Positions 34,795 to 43,552 of a stretch of DNA of 64,000 nt are shown here, piece by piece (within the stretch, counting starts at the first letter, position 1; each line of letters opens with the position of its first letter). Position numbers and translations under genes: made by a program. The DNA comes from Streptomyces sp. SirexAA-E (GTDB lineage: Bacteria > Actinomycetota > Actinomycetes > Streptomycetales > Streptomycetaceae), in the NCBI RefSeq assembly GCF_000177195.2, contig NC_015953.1:6634001-6698000 (forward strand), given 5' to 3'. Below the pieces are notes generated by a model, which saw only the letters and a program-made list of their open reading frames with translations, had not been told where the DNA came from and made no database searches.

Positions 34795-36009
34795 TCAGCT
34801 CAGAGGCTGGGCGGTACGGGTGCGAAGTCGCAGGGCGCGTAACACCGCCTCGGTGGCGAACCGGGCCTCCGGATCGGTCAACTGGTCGCCGAAGATTCCC
34901 TCCAGGCCGCGCATCCGGTAGCGCACCGTCTGCGGGTGGACGTCCAGCAGCTCGCCCATCTGCGCGGCGGTGCCCCGGGTCTCCAGCCAGATCCGCAGGG
35001 TCTCCAGCAGCCTTTCGCGGCGGGTGGCGCTGATGCCGGCGACGGGAGCGAGTTCCCGTTCGGCGAGCTGGTCGAGGAGGGCCGGGTCGGTGAGCAGCCA
35101 GAGGGTCGTGAGGTGGTCCTCGCACCGGACGACGGGCAGGTCCTCCACGACCCCCGAGTCGATGAGCTCGACCACGCGCCGCGCCCAGCGGATCGAGTCC
35201 GCCGCGTCCGCGGTGGGCACGGTCAGCCCGATCACCGCCCGCGTGCCGGTCAGTGCCCGGTCGAGCGCCTCCCGCCGTGTCGCGTCCAGCGGTCCGGGGA
35301 GGAGGATGTGCGGCTGCGGGTCACCCAGGTCCACCAGTGCGTCGCGGGGCAGGTCGGCCGGGTCCACCCCCACGGGGGTGCGCACGGCGACCAGGGTGAC
35401 CTGCTCGGGCAGGGCCCAGCCGGTCTGCTCGCACAGTTCCGCTATGGCGGTGCGGGGCACGGGCCGGCCGGCGAGGACGAGGTGGAGGAGCCGTCGGCGC
35501 ATGGCCTCGCCCTGCTGGTCGGACTGGGCCTGCACCTCCAGATAGCCCTCGCGGGACAGGGCTTCGAGCTCGTCGACGTACGCGAACAGGGCGTCGGCAA
35601 AGGTGAGCATGAGGGTCGGCGAGAAGTGGTGGCTGCGGCCCACCTTCTTCGCCCGCCGCAGCGCGATCCGCGCGCCCAGCCGGTAGGCGCCCTGGAGCGC
35701 GTCCATGGACCGGCCCTCGTAGGCCTCGAACCGGCCGAATCTCCGGCACATGTCGTCGCGTAGGACCGTGGGCGCCGTGGGTTCGGCGACCAGATCGACG
35801 AACGACGACAGGCTCTGCTCGACGCCCATGCGGATGGATTTTCCGTTGGGGCCGTTCAGGAGGCGCGCGTATTCGGGGTAGGCGCGTGTCACTTCCATGC
35901 CTATCTCTTTGATCAGGCTCGGCAGTTCCGGCCGCATGATCGCGGCGAATTCCTGGGGCAGTGGCCCCAGTGGATCCCCGGTGTCCAGCGGCTGAACGAC
36001 TCTCGGCAT
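34795..36009 (-). CDS. PucR-family transcriptional regulator
   Basis: A 404-aa regulator. The N-terminal 170 residues are a helical sensory domain (FAAIMRPELPSLIKEIGMEVTRAYPEYARLL). A GGDEF-like central part follows, and the C-terminal PucR helix-turn-helix is LETRGTAAQMGELLDVHPQTVRYRMRGLEGIFG. PucR proteins usually activate neighbouring catabolic or transport genes. The divergent neighbours here are secreted proteins and then the mce operon. ATG 36009 follows AAGGGGA at 6 nt. The ligand is unknown. Confidence 0.92.
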   Translation of the reverse strand: MPRVVQPLDTGDPLGPLPQEFAAIMRPELPSLIKEIGMEVTRAYPEYARLLNGPNGKSIRMGVEQSLSSFVDLVAEPTAPTVLRDDMCRRFGRFEAYEGRSMDALQGAYRLGARIALRRAKKVGRSHHFSPTLMLTFADALFAYVDELEALSREGYLEVQAQSDQQGEAMRRRLLHLVLAGRPVPRTAIAELCEQTGWALPEQVTLVAVRTPVGVDPADLPRDALVDLGDPQPHILLPGPLDATRREALDRALTGTRAVIGLTVPTADAADSIRWARRVVELIDSGVVEDLPVVRCEDHLTTLWLLTDPALLDQLAERELAPVAGISATRRERLLETLRIWLETRGTAAQMGELLDVHPQTVRYRMRGLEGIFGDQLTDPEARFATEAVLRALRLRTRTAQPLS

Positions 36010-36690
36010 GACCGTCCCCTTGCTCTGCGGTGCCCGGCGTGGGTGAGGCAGTGGGGGGAAAGCGCTCCCACGGACCGACAGGTGTATACCGACAACGGCG
36101 CCGAAGATAGACGAAGTCGGTCCGGCTGCCCACCACTTGGACAAGATCGGAATGCAGGGGGCACACACTTCGGCCTCGTTGTGGGGCTTTGGTGCAGGTA
36201 GGGCGCGGATGCTCACTTCCGGACAATGTTTTCGGCCGATTGCTCGCCCGCCGATACATAGGTAACCCTTGGTAACCATGGGTGCCGTGACAAGTCGGCC
36301 TGGTCTCCGGTGCGGCCGAGAGGCGGTCCGTGTGTGCGGGGCGATCACCGAGAGGGGATGCCGGGCGGCCTTCTTGCCCCGTCCTGCGCACCGATTGACA
36401 AAGCGGCGGGTCCCGCTGCTCATTCGCGGATCAAAATGCGGCAGGTGAAAAGATCTTCGAACGACGGGATTGTGTCGCCGTGTTTCCCGCGAGTAACATC
36501 ACGGCTCATCCAATTCGGACAGGAAATCCCCCCGAATTAGTTGCTCGAAGTTTTCGCGTTCTGCACCATCACGATGCACCGCACCCATCGGGCCGTCAGC
36601 GCACGCGATCCCTCGCGCCGAGACGTGTCGATGAACCCATACATTCGCGCACCGGCGCCGCCTTTTCGGCGGAAGTCAAGAGGGGACGAC
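36010..36690. promoter_or_regulatory. 681-bp divergent gap between the PucR gene and the first secreted-protein gene
   Basis: No convincing gene is present. The region is AT-richer than its surroundings. It holds GGTAACC twice, exactly 10 bp apart (36261-36267 and 36271-36277), and TGACAA half-sites at 36288-36293 and 36396-36401. The same half-site makes up the palindromes upstream of the third secreted gene and of mce. These are candidate sites for the PucR regulator. Confidence 0.45.
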
Positions 36691-37626
36691 ATGAGATCCG
36701 TTTCGACCAGGACGCGTGTGGGAACGCTGGCGGCCGTCACCGCGTTCGGCGCGCTCTTCTCCACCGGTACGGCGACCGCGGCGACGCAACTGAACGGACA
36801 CTGGGGGCCCTTCGGCCGCTGCCCGGTGGACGCGCCGGCCATGCTGGCGGCGGACGGCGTCGACACCGTCGCGACGTGCATCTCCTCGGGTTCGGCCGGC
36901 GGCTCCATCAAGCTGGGCAACACCGTGGTGACGACCGGCCGCACCGATCTCCAGCTCGGGGTGCTCCAGCGCAGCGACGGCACGACCAGCCTGGTGGCCC
37001 CCTCCGAAGGCGCGCTGGTCGCAGACTCGGCCACCGTGCCCGGCGGCCTGATCGGCCTGATGTGCCCGAGCAACATCCCGGTCGTCTCCGCCGTGTGCAA
37101 GCAGATCACCGACGCGGACCTCAACCGGATCACGGCGACCATCGAACCGGCGGGCGCACCGCGCGACTTCAACATGGGGGCGGCTTTCACCACCGACGTA
37201 CCGATCCTCACCCTCCCGGTCCGCATCCACCTCAAGAACCCGCTCCTCGGCGACAAGTGCTACATCGGCACCACGTCCAAGCCTGTTCTGCTCCAGCCGA
37301 AGAACGTGACCGCGCCCTCGCTCTCGCTCCAGCGGTTCGCGGGCAACGGCGACCCGGACGACGAGAACGGCGTCATGGGGCGCTACAGCTTCGCCGGTGC
37401 CGACCAGGCCGACCCGTCGTTCGCCGTTCCGGGGGCCAGTGGCTGCGGTGCCGGCCTGCTGGACTGGGCCGTCAACCTCAAGACCGGTCTGCCCTCGGCC
37501 TCGGGCAACAACAACGTCGCGCTCGACGACACGTCGACCTACTTCGCCAGCCCCTACGCGCCGGCGGCCCACGCACCCGAAGAGGGCAGGGAACTGTCCC
37601 GGTTCTGGCACTCGGCGGCTCGCTGA
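36691..37626 (+). CDS. Secreted protein of unknown function (first of three)
   Basis: A 311-aa protein with a clear signal peptide (basic start, AAVTAFGALFSTGTATAA) and a cysteine-containing exported body (FGRCPVD, VATCISS, LMCPSNIP, AVCKQI, DKCYIG, ASGCGAG) that could form three disulfide bonds. There is no membrane anchor and no sortase or lipobox motif. ATG 36691 follows AGAGGGG. It is divergent from the PucR gene and followed by two more exported proteins. I do not recognise it; a role with the mce importer is inferred from position. Confidence 0.85.
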   Translation: MRSVSTRTRVGTLAAVTAFGALFSTGTATAATQLNGHWGPFGRCPVDAPAMLAADGVDTVATCISSGSAGGSIKLGNTVVTTGRTDLQLGVLQRSDGTTSLVAPSEGALVADSATVPGGLIGLMCPSNIPVVSAVCKQITDADLNRITATIEPAGAPRDFNMGAAFTTDVPILTLPVRIHLKNPLLGDKCYIGTTSKPVLLQPKNVTAPSLSLQRFAGNGDPDDENGVMGRYSFAGADQADPSFAVPGASGCGAGLLDWAVNLKTGLPSASGNNNVALDDTSTYFASPYAPAAHAPEEGRELSRFWHSAAR

Positions 37627-37837
37627 TTCCACCCGCCTTTCCACCGGCACGGGCCGGCAGAAAGAAACGGCGGCCGAACAGACCGCACAGACGGCAGAGG
37701 ATCGGCGCGGCCTCGGAGCGTACCGGCACACCGTCCCGAAAAGGCGGTGTGCGCACTCCACGAATCCGTACCACCGGCGTTGTGCCGCGTGCGCAGCGCC
37801 GGTCCGGTCAATTCCCCAACGGAAACAGGAGAAATTC

Positions 37838-38509
37838 ATGTCGAACAAGGCCCGCTTCCTCACCGCCGTCGGCGCAGCCGCCGCCGTGGTCGCCCTGGCC
37901 GCACCGTCCGCCACCGCGGGGCCGACCGCCGCGTGGAACGTCACGCCGACGGGCAACTTCACCGGTACGGCCGGTGTGACGACCCTGACGGACAACATCG
38001 GCAACGCGATCCAGTGCGCCACCGCATCGGCCAACGGCAACGCACCCGCCTCGCCCACCGCCGGGCCGCTGCTGGCCAACATCACCGCGGCCTCGTTCAA
38101 CTCGCCGTGCACGGGCCCCTTCGGCAGCACCTGGACCGTCTCGGCCGTGACGCCGTGGACGATCAACGGCAACACCCCGGGCGGGTACGCGGCCGGCGCC
38201 GGCACCAACGGCACCGGGAAGACCACGGGCTGGATCGGCGGCATCCAGGCCACGGTCACCGGCACCAGCGTCCTCGGCCCCTGCACCTTCAAGGTGACCG
38301 GCACGGTGGACGCCGTCTACAACAACCCGAGCACGGGCGGGGCCAACGGCACCCTGGCCGTCGCGCCGGCGGCCACCAGCCCCAGACTGCTGACCATCGG
38401 CAGCAAGACCGGCGCCGGCTGCAGCATCGTCGGTGCGACCGCCACCTTCAAGGGCACCTACACGGTCAAGCACACCTCCGGGGTCTCGCCGGTCATCACG
38501 TACAGCTGA
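37838..38509 (+). CDS. Secreted Thr/Gly/Ala-rich protein of unknown function (second of three)
   Basis: A 223-aa exported protein. The signal peptide ends near SATAGPT. The mature part is a beta-rich, Thr/Asn/Gly-heavy domain with four cysteines (IQCATAS, NSPCTG, GPCTFKV, AGCSIVG), likely two disulfides. AGGAG stands 5 nt before the ATG. The 211-bp gap upstream contains a small hairpin (37773-37779 with 37797-37803). No family is recognised. Confidence 0.85.
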   Translation: MSNKARFLTAVGAAAAVVALAAPSATAGPTAAWNVTPTGNFTGTAGVTTLTDNIGNAIQCATASANGNAPASPTAGPLLANITAASFNSPCTGPFGSTWTVSAVTPWTINGNTPGGYAAGAGTNGTGKTTGWIGGIQATVTGTSVLGPCTFKVTGTVDAVYNNPSTGGANGTLAVAPAATSPRLLTIGSKTGAGCSIVGATATFKGTYTVKHTSGVSPVITYS

Positions 38510-38537
38510 TCCGGCTGTACGACCGTCGTCCTCCCGG

Positions 38538-38569
38538 GCGCCCGGTCCGGCTCCGGCCGGGCCGGGCGC
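38538..38569 (+). terminator. Terminator after the second secreted-protein gene
   Basis: A 13-bp stem (38538-38550 with 38557-38569, one wobble pair) and a 6-nt loop, 28 nt after the stop codon. The third secreted gene must therefore have its own promoter. Confidence 0.75.
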
Positions 38570-38605
38570 ACCCGCCTCTGCTCACCGGCCGACAGTGCGA
38601 CGGCA

Positions 38606-38630
38606 TCCTTTGTCATCCAGTGCCAAAGGA
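38606..38630 (+). promoter_or_regulatory. TTGTCA-N5-TGCCAA palindrome upstream of the third secreted gene
   Basis: TCCTTTG (38606-38612) and CAAAGGA (38624-38630) are perfect inverted arms. Within them TTGTCATCCAGTGCCAA differs at one arm position and one spacer position from the element upstream of the mce operon. It is the best candidate for a shared regulatory site. It lies about 230 bp before the start codon; the rest of the 348-bp gene-free stretch 38510-38857 shows a terminator and no gene. Confidence 0.55.
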
Positions 38631-38857
38631 CGGCCGGCACCGGTGGAGGACGGAGCCGACCGCTTCCCAAGGGGTCGGCCGCCGCGTACGGTACCGACCG
38701 GTGAGCGGCGGTGGACCCGCGCCCGCAGGCGCCCCGCGTCCCCTCCCGCCGCCCGCCGCGCACCGGCGGCGTCAGGAGACCGCGGTACACCGAGCGCGTC
38801 CGCGCGAGCGTCGGCGCGTGACGGGCCCTCACCACCACGGCCGGAAGGCGGAGTCAT

Positions 38858-40312
38858 ATGGCATTCTCCACGCACTGGACCGCACACCGGTCCGCCCGGC
38901 TGACCGCGGGCGGTCTCCTGGTGGTCGCCGCCTCGATCCTTCCGAGCGCCGAATCCGCCGCCCAGGCTCGGCCGTCGGAGGCGGTCCTGGACTACCTCTG
39001 CCAGTTCCCCTCCGGGAGCCGAGCCGTCACGGTGGTGGTCGGCGCTACCTTCGCCGACGAGGCGACGCCGGGTGTGCCGGTCGAGACCGGTGACGTGACG
39101 GTGGCCCTCGACCTGCCGCCCGAGGTGACACAGGCCCTGGAAGACGCGGGTGCCACCGCGGTCTCCGCCCGCGCCGACCTCTCCGTCGTGTACGCGGCCG
39201 GGACCGACTCGGCCGAGGCCGACTGGTCCGGGCTCACCGCCCCCGCCCAGGACATCACCGGCGAGGAGGGCGTCTCGCTGGTGGCGGGCGGCCCGGTCCC
39301 GACGGCGACCTTCGGCTCGCCCGGCACGGCCACCGTGACGGCGTCGGACCTCTCCCTCCGGCTCGACCCGTCGAAGCAGGACGGGACCCCGGCCGTGCCG
39401 GACGGCATCGACGTCCCCTGCGCCTTGCAGGGGAGTCGCGACGCCGTGCTCGCCTCGCTGACCGTCAGCGGCCCCGCCACGGACGAGACCGGTCCGCCGC
39501 CCTCCGCCGAGCCCGACCCGGACGACCTCTTCCCCGAGGAACCGCGGAGCGAGCCGGCCGAAGAGGCCCCCCGGGAGCCCGCTCGGACACGGGCGGACGA
39601 AGGGGCCGAGCCGTGCCCCTCTCCGCCGTTCGGGCTCAACATCCCGGCCGACACCTACGCCACCGGGTACACGAACGTGAAGAAGCTCGGCGGCGCGGCC
39701 CTCCTGGGCCCCGCGCACACCAACGTGACCATGATGACGAGCTACGTCAACGACAACTGCCTCAACACGGTGCAGGTCGGCAGCACGGCGGAGTTCGAAC
39801 ACGAGGGCAAGCGCCAGCTGCCGCCCGCCCAAGGCACGTTCCTCACCTTCGGATTCATGCCGACCACGGCGACGATCGTCCTGGAGCAGGTGGGCCCCAC
39901 CGCCGCCATCGACTCCGTCGCCCTCAACGACCTGGAGAAGTACCCGAGCTACCCGGAGTACACCACCATCAGCGCCACGTTCGCCCTGCGGGTCAAAGAC
40001 GTCCAGGTGAACGGTGTGGCCCTCGACGTGGGCCCCGACTGCCATACGGCGCAGCCGATCAAGCAGGTCCTGCACGCGTACGGCACGACCTACCCGGCCG
40101 AGGGCTACACCGTCCAACGGGGCGGCACCATGGACGGCACGACCTACATCCCGCCGTTCGAGGGATGCGGCGTCGGTGAGGACCTCGATCCGCTCCTCAC
40201 GGCCTCCATCTCCGGCGGCGGCAATTACATCAAGATGACGCAGGCCCCCTTGTGCCTCCCGTCGAACCCGGATTCCCCCTGCCCGCCGGAGAAGCCCCGG
40301 CCGGAGCGCTGA
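38858..40312 (+). CDS. Secreted DUF6801-like protein (third of three)
   Basis: A 484-aa exported protein. The signal peptide ends near ESAAQA. The first mature domain (about 40-205: LDYLCQFPSGSRAVTVVVGATF ... ADWSGLTAPA ... DLSLRLDP) matches my memory of the DUF6801 family of secreted Streptomyces proteins. A Pro/Glu-rich linker and a second domain (about 250-475, with PTYIPPFEGCGVGEDLDPLLTASISG) follow. There is no membrane anchor. ATG 38858 is preceded by GAAGGCGGAG. It is the last gene before the mce operon; a lipid-handling or cell-wall role is inferred. Confidence 0.85.
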   Translation: MAFSTHWTAHRSARLTAGGLLVVAASILPSAESAAQARPSEAVLDYLCQFPSGSRAVTVVVGATFADEATPGVPVETGDVTVALDLPPEVTQALEDAGATAVSARADLSVVYAAGTDSAEADWSGLTAPAQDITGEEGVSLVAGGPVPTATFGSPGTATVTASDLSLRLDPSKQDGTPAVPDGIDVPCALQGSRDAVLASLTVSGPATDETGPPPSAEPDPDDLFPEEPRSEPAEEAPREPARTRADEGAEPCPSPPFGLNIPADTYATGYTNVKKLGGAALLGPAHTNVTMMTSYVNDNCLNTVQVGSTAEFEHEGKRQLPPAQGTFLTFGFMPTTATIVLEQVGPTAAIDSVALNDLEKYPSYPEYTTISATFALRVKDVQVNGVALDVGPDCHTAQPIKQVLHAYGTTYPAEGYTVQRGGTMDGTTYIPPFEGCGVGEDLDPLLTASISGGGNYIKMTQAPLCLPSNPDSPCPPEKPRPER

Positions 40313-40351
40313 CCGCGCCCTCAGGGGCTGTCCCGCCCTCTCCGGACACTT

Positions 40352-40385
40352 CCGAGCCCTCGCGGGTCCTTCCGCGGGGGCTCGG
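40352..40385 (+). terminator. Terminator before the mce operon
   Basis: A 14-bp stem (40352-40365 with 40372-40385, one wobble pair) with a 6-nt loop is followed by CCCTTT. It separates the secreted genes from the mce operon. Confidence 0.75.
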
Positions 40386-40698
40386 CCCTTTCGTGTACCG
40401 GCCGTTGGTTTGTCACGGACGGCGCACGGGACGTCCCGCACTCCTCGCCTTTTTACAGGTTTGGCGTCGTGATTACTCATCCGCGCACAAAAGAGCATCG
40501 GTCGTGACGCCTCGGCGAGGAAAGTGGGCATCGACTATTGCGCAATCAGGTTACCGGCCCGTAGCGTCCCGTTGAGCACAGCGGGAAAGGCGTCCGCGCC
40601 TGCGCGTTCGGCATCCCGGGAAAACCGGTGACACCTCGTGTTCCGGCCTCCGCCGGCCTTGGGTCGCCGCACCGCACCACGACCGCTTGCGCACTCGT

Positions 40699-40737
40699 TG
40701 ACAAGCCTGCTCCTCAGGTTTGTCATCCGGTGACAAG
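40699..40737 (+). promoter_or_regulatory. TTGTCA-TCCGG-TGACAA palindrome and third half-site upstream of mce
   Basis: A perfect inverted repeat with 6-bp arms at 40720-40736 is preceded by another TGACAAG at 40699-40705. The two TGACAA copies are 32 bp apart, three helical turns. It lies 175 bp before the first mce gene in the 598-bp gap 40313-40910, which holds no gene. A possible promoter, TTGCCC and CATAGC, lies downstream near 40784-40811. The neighbouring PucR protein is the likely ligand; this is inference. Confidence 0.6.
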
Positions 40738-40910
40738 TGATCCACCCCGAGATCGAAGTCCGACGAAATCGCTGTTCAACGGCTTGCCCTGGCTGATTCG
40801 GCGGACATAGCGTGCGCCTCCCGGTGCATGCACGACGAGCCGCCGTTGGATTCACCGGAGCCGGAGCGCCGACAGATGACGCCTTTCACCACCTCTTCGA
40901 AGGAGGGCCG

Positions 40911-41897
40911 ATGGGAATCGAAGTAGTCGTCGAAGGCCTGACGAAATCCTTCGGCAAGCAGAACATCTGGCAGGATGTCAGCCTTACGCTGCCGGCCGGT
41001 GAGGTCAGCGTCATGCTCGGCCCTTCCGGCACCGGGAAGACCGTGTTCCTGAAATCCATCATCGGACTGCTGAAGCCGGAAAAGGGACGCGTCCTCGTCG
41101 ATGGCGTCGACATGGTCAACAGCCCCGAGAAGGACATCATGGAGGCCCGGAAACTCTTCGGCCTCATGTTCCAGGACGGCGCGCTCTTCGGCTCGATGTC
41201 GCTCTTCGACAACATCGCCTTCCCCTTGCGTGAACACACCCGCAAGAAAGAATCCGAGATCCGCCGCATCGTCATGGAACGGATCGACATCGTCGGCCTC
41301 CTCGGAGCCGAGGAAAAGCTGCCGGGCGAGATATCCGGCGGTATGCGCAAGCGGGCCGGCCTGGCCCGCGCCCTCGTCCTGGACCCGCAGATCATCCTCT
41401 GCGACGAGCCGGACTCCGGCCTCGACCCGGTCAGGACCGCCTACCTCTCGCAGCTGCTCATCGACCTCAACGCGCAGATCGACGCGACGATGCTCATCGT
41501 CACCCACAACCTCGACATCGCGGCCACCGTCCCCGACAACATGGGCATGCTGTTCTGCCGCAACCTCGTCACCTTCGGCCCCCGTGAGGTGCTGCTCACC
41601 AGCGACACCCCGGTGGTCTCCCAGTTCCTCTCGGGGCGCCGGGAAGGGCCCATCGGGATGTCCGAGGAGAAGGACGCCGCCACCCTCGCCGCGGAACAGA
41701 CCCTCGGCAACGGCTACGCGCCCCCCGGACCCCGCACCGTCGTACCGCAGCTGGAGCCCTCGCCCGGACTGCCCGTACGGCAGGGCGCCCTGCGCCGCCG
41801 CGAGCGGGTCCAGTCCATGATGTCCCAGCTGCCCGAGGCCGCCCGCGCGGCCATCAGGAACAGCTACACACCGACCCTGGGCGGTGGGCGTCTGTGA
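40911..41897 (+). CDS. Mkl/MceG-type ATPase of the Mce importer
   Basis: A 328-aa ABC ATPase with Walker A GPSGTGKT (about residue 37), the special signature SGGMRKRAGLARAL of Mkl/MlaF proteins, Walker B IILCDEPDSGLDP and the switch VTHNLD. A C-terminal extension of about 75 residues after the ATPase is typical of Mkl. It drives lipid import through the YrbE permeases. Unlike in mycobacteria, where the ATPase gene is unlinked, it is the first gene of the operon here. ATG 40911 follows GAAGGAGG. Confidence 0.95.
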   Translation: MGIEVVVEGLTKSFGKQNIWQDVSLTLPAGEVSVMLGPSGTGKTVFLKSIIGLLKPEKGRVLVDGVDMVNSPEKDIMEARKLFGLMFQDGALFGSMSLFDNIAFPLREHTRKKESEIRRIVMERIDIVGLLGAEEKLPGEISGGMRKRAGLARALVLDPQIILCDEPDSGLDPVRTAYLSQLLIDLNAQIDATMLIVTHNLDIAATVPDNMGMLFCRNLVTFGPREVLLTSDTPVVSQFLSGRREGPIGMSEEKDAATLAAEQTLGNGYAPPGPRTVVPQLEPSPGLPVRQGALRRRERVQSMMSQLPEAARAAIRNSYTPTLGGGRL

Positions 41898-42745
41898 CCG
41901 CACCCCTCCCGGTGCGGCCGCCGGAGCCGCCCGCCACGACCGCCCCCCTCCACAAGGCCCCGGGGCCAAGACCCCCGTCGCGGCTCCTGGCCCCACTGCG
42001 CCAGACCGGTCAGCTCTTCGCGCTGGCCCTCGCCGTCGCCCGCGCCGTCTTCAAGCGGCCGTTCCAATTCCGGGAATTCGTCGAACAGTTCTGGTTCGTC
42101 GCCAGCGTCACCATCCTGCCCGCCGCGCTCGTCTCCATCCCGTTCGGCGCGGTCATCGCCCTCCAGGTCGGCTCGCTCACCGAACAGCTCGGTGCCCAGT
42201 CCTTCACCGGCGGCGCCAGCGTCCTGGCCGTCATCCAGCAGGCCAGCCCGCTCATCGTGGCCCTGCTCATCGCCGGGGCGGCGGGCTCCGCCATCTGCGC
42301 CGACCTCGGCTCACGCAAGATCCGCGAGGAGCTGGACGCGATGGAGGTCATGGGCGTCTCGCCCGTCCAGCGCCTCGTCGTCCCGCGGGTCCTGGCCACC
42401 ATGGGCGTCGCCGTCCTGCTCAACGGGCTGGTCTCCGTCGTCGGCACCCTCGGCGGCTACTTCTTCAACGTGATCATGCAGGGCGGGACCCCCGGCGCCT
42501 ACCTCGCCAGCTTCTCCGCCCTCGCCCAGCTGCCCGACCTGTACATCGGTGAACTCAAGGCGCTCATCTTCGGGTTCATCGCAGGCATCGTCGCCGCCTA
42601 CCGGGGCCTGAACCCGCGCGGCGGGCCGAAGGGCGTCGGCGACGCGGTCAACCAGTCCGTCGTCATCACCTTCATGCTGCTGTTCGCGGTCAACATGGCC
42701 CTCACGGCGATCTACCTCCAGATCGTCCCCCCGAAGGGGGGCTGA
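41894..42745 (+). CDS. YrbE/MlaE-type permease A
   Basis: A 283-aa permease with five to six membrane helices and a Pro-rich cytoplasmic start. The coupling helix region SRKIREELDAMEVMGVSPVQRLVVPRV is the ATPase-docking EExDAxE(A/V)MG motif of MlaE proteins. It forms the permease heterodimer with the next gene product. GTG 41894 overlaps the ATPase stop by 4 nt. Confidence 0.95.
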   Translation: MTAPLPVRPPEPPATTAPLHKAPGPRPPSRLLAPLRQTGQLFALALAVARAVFKRPFQFREFVEQFWFVASVTILPAALVSIPFGAVIALQVGSLTEQLGAQSFTGGASVLAVIQQASPLIVALLIAGAAGSAICADLGSRKIREELDAMEVMGVSPVQRLVVPRVLATMGVAVLLNGLVSVVGTLGGYFFNVIMQGGTPGAYLASFSALAQLPDLYIGELKALIFGFIAGIVAAYRGLNPRGGPKGVGDAVNQSVVITFMLLFAVNMALTAIYLQIVPPKGG

Positions 42746-42748
42746 GCG

Positions 42749-43552
42749 ATGTCGATGCTCGGCTGGCTGGACCGCTCCGGCGAACAGCTCACCTTCTACG
42801 TACGCGCCCTCGTCTGGATCCCGAGGACCCTCCACCGCTACCTCAGGGAGGTCCAACGCCTGCTGGCCGAGGTGGCGTTCGGCAGCGGCGGCCTCGGCGT
42901 CATCGGCGGGACCATCGGCGTGATGATCGCCATGACCCTGGCCACCGGCTCGGTCGTCGGCCTCCAGGGGTACGCCGCCCTCGACCAGATCGGCACCTCC
43001 GCCTTCACCGGCTTCATCTCCGCCTACTTCAACACCCGTGAGATCGCCCCGCTCGTCGCCGGGCTCGCCCTCTCCGCCACCGTCGGCGCCGGCTTCACCG
43101 CCCAGCTCGGCGCGATGCGGATCAACGAGGAGGTCGACGCCCTCGAAGCGATGGGCGTGCGGTCGATGCCCTACCTCGTCACCACCCGCATCATCGCCGG
43201 CGTCGTCGCGATCATCCCGCTGTACGCCATCGGGCTGCTCTCCTCCTACCTCGCCTCCCGGTACATCACGGTCCTGTTCAACGGCCAGTCCGCGGGCACC
43301 TACGACCACTACTTCAATCTCTTCCTCTCCCCGGACGACGTCCTGCTGTCGGTGCTCAAGGTGCTGATCTTCAGCGTGCTGGTGATCCTCGCCCACTGCT
43401 ACTACGGCTTCCACGCCACCGGCGGACCCGCCGGCGTGGGGGTGGCCGTGGGCAGGTCGGTGCGCAACGCCATCGTGCTCATCAGCGTCACCGACTTCTT
43501 CCTCTCGCTCGCCATCTGGGGCGCGACGACAACGGTGAAGGTGGCCGGCTGA
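42749..43552 (+). CDS. YrbE/MlaE-type permease B
   Basis: A 267-aa partner permease with the equivalent docking segment INEEVDALEAMGVRSMPYLVTTRI. Its first 40 residues form an amphipathic interfacial helix region. It starts 3 nt after permease A ends and finishes by sharing one base with the mceA start (TGATG). Confidence 0.95.
   Translation: MSMLGWLDRSGEQLTFYVRALVWIPRTLHRYLREVQRLLAEVAFGSGGLGVIGGTIGVMIAMTLATGSVVGLQGYAALDQIGTSAFTGFISAYFNTREIAPLVAGLALSATVGAGFTAQLGAMRINEEVDALEAMGVRSMPYLVTTRIIAGVVAIIPLYAIGLLSSYLASRYITVLFNGQSAGTYDHYFNLFLSPDDVLLSVLKVLIFSVLVILAHCYYGFHATGGPAGVGVAVGRSVRNAIVLISVTDFFLSLAIWGATTTVKVAG

Noticed and set aside
36310..36690. Upstream frames before the first secreted protein (76-aa frame at 36310; extension of the secreted protein to 36541)
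   Set aside because: No ribosome-binding site, and the extension would bury the clear signal peptide that begins at 36691.
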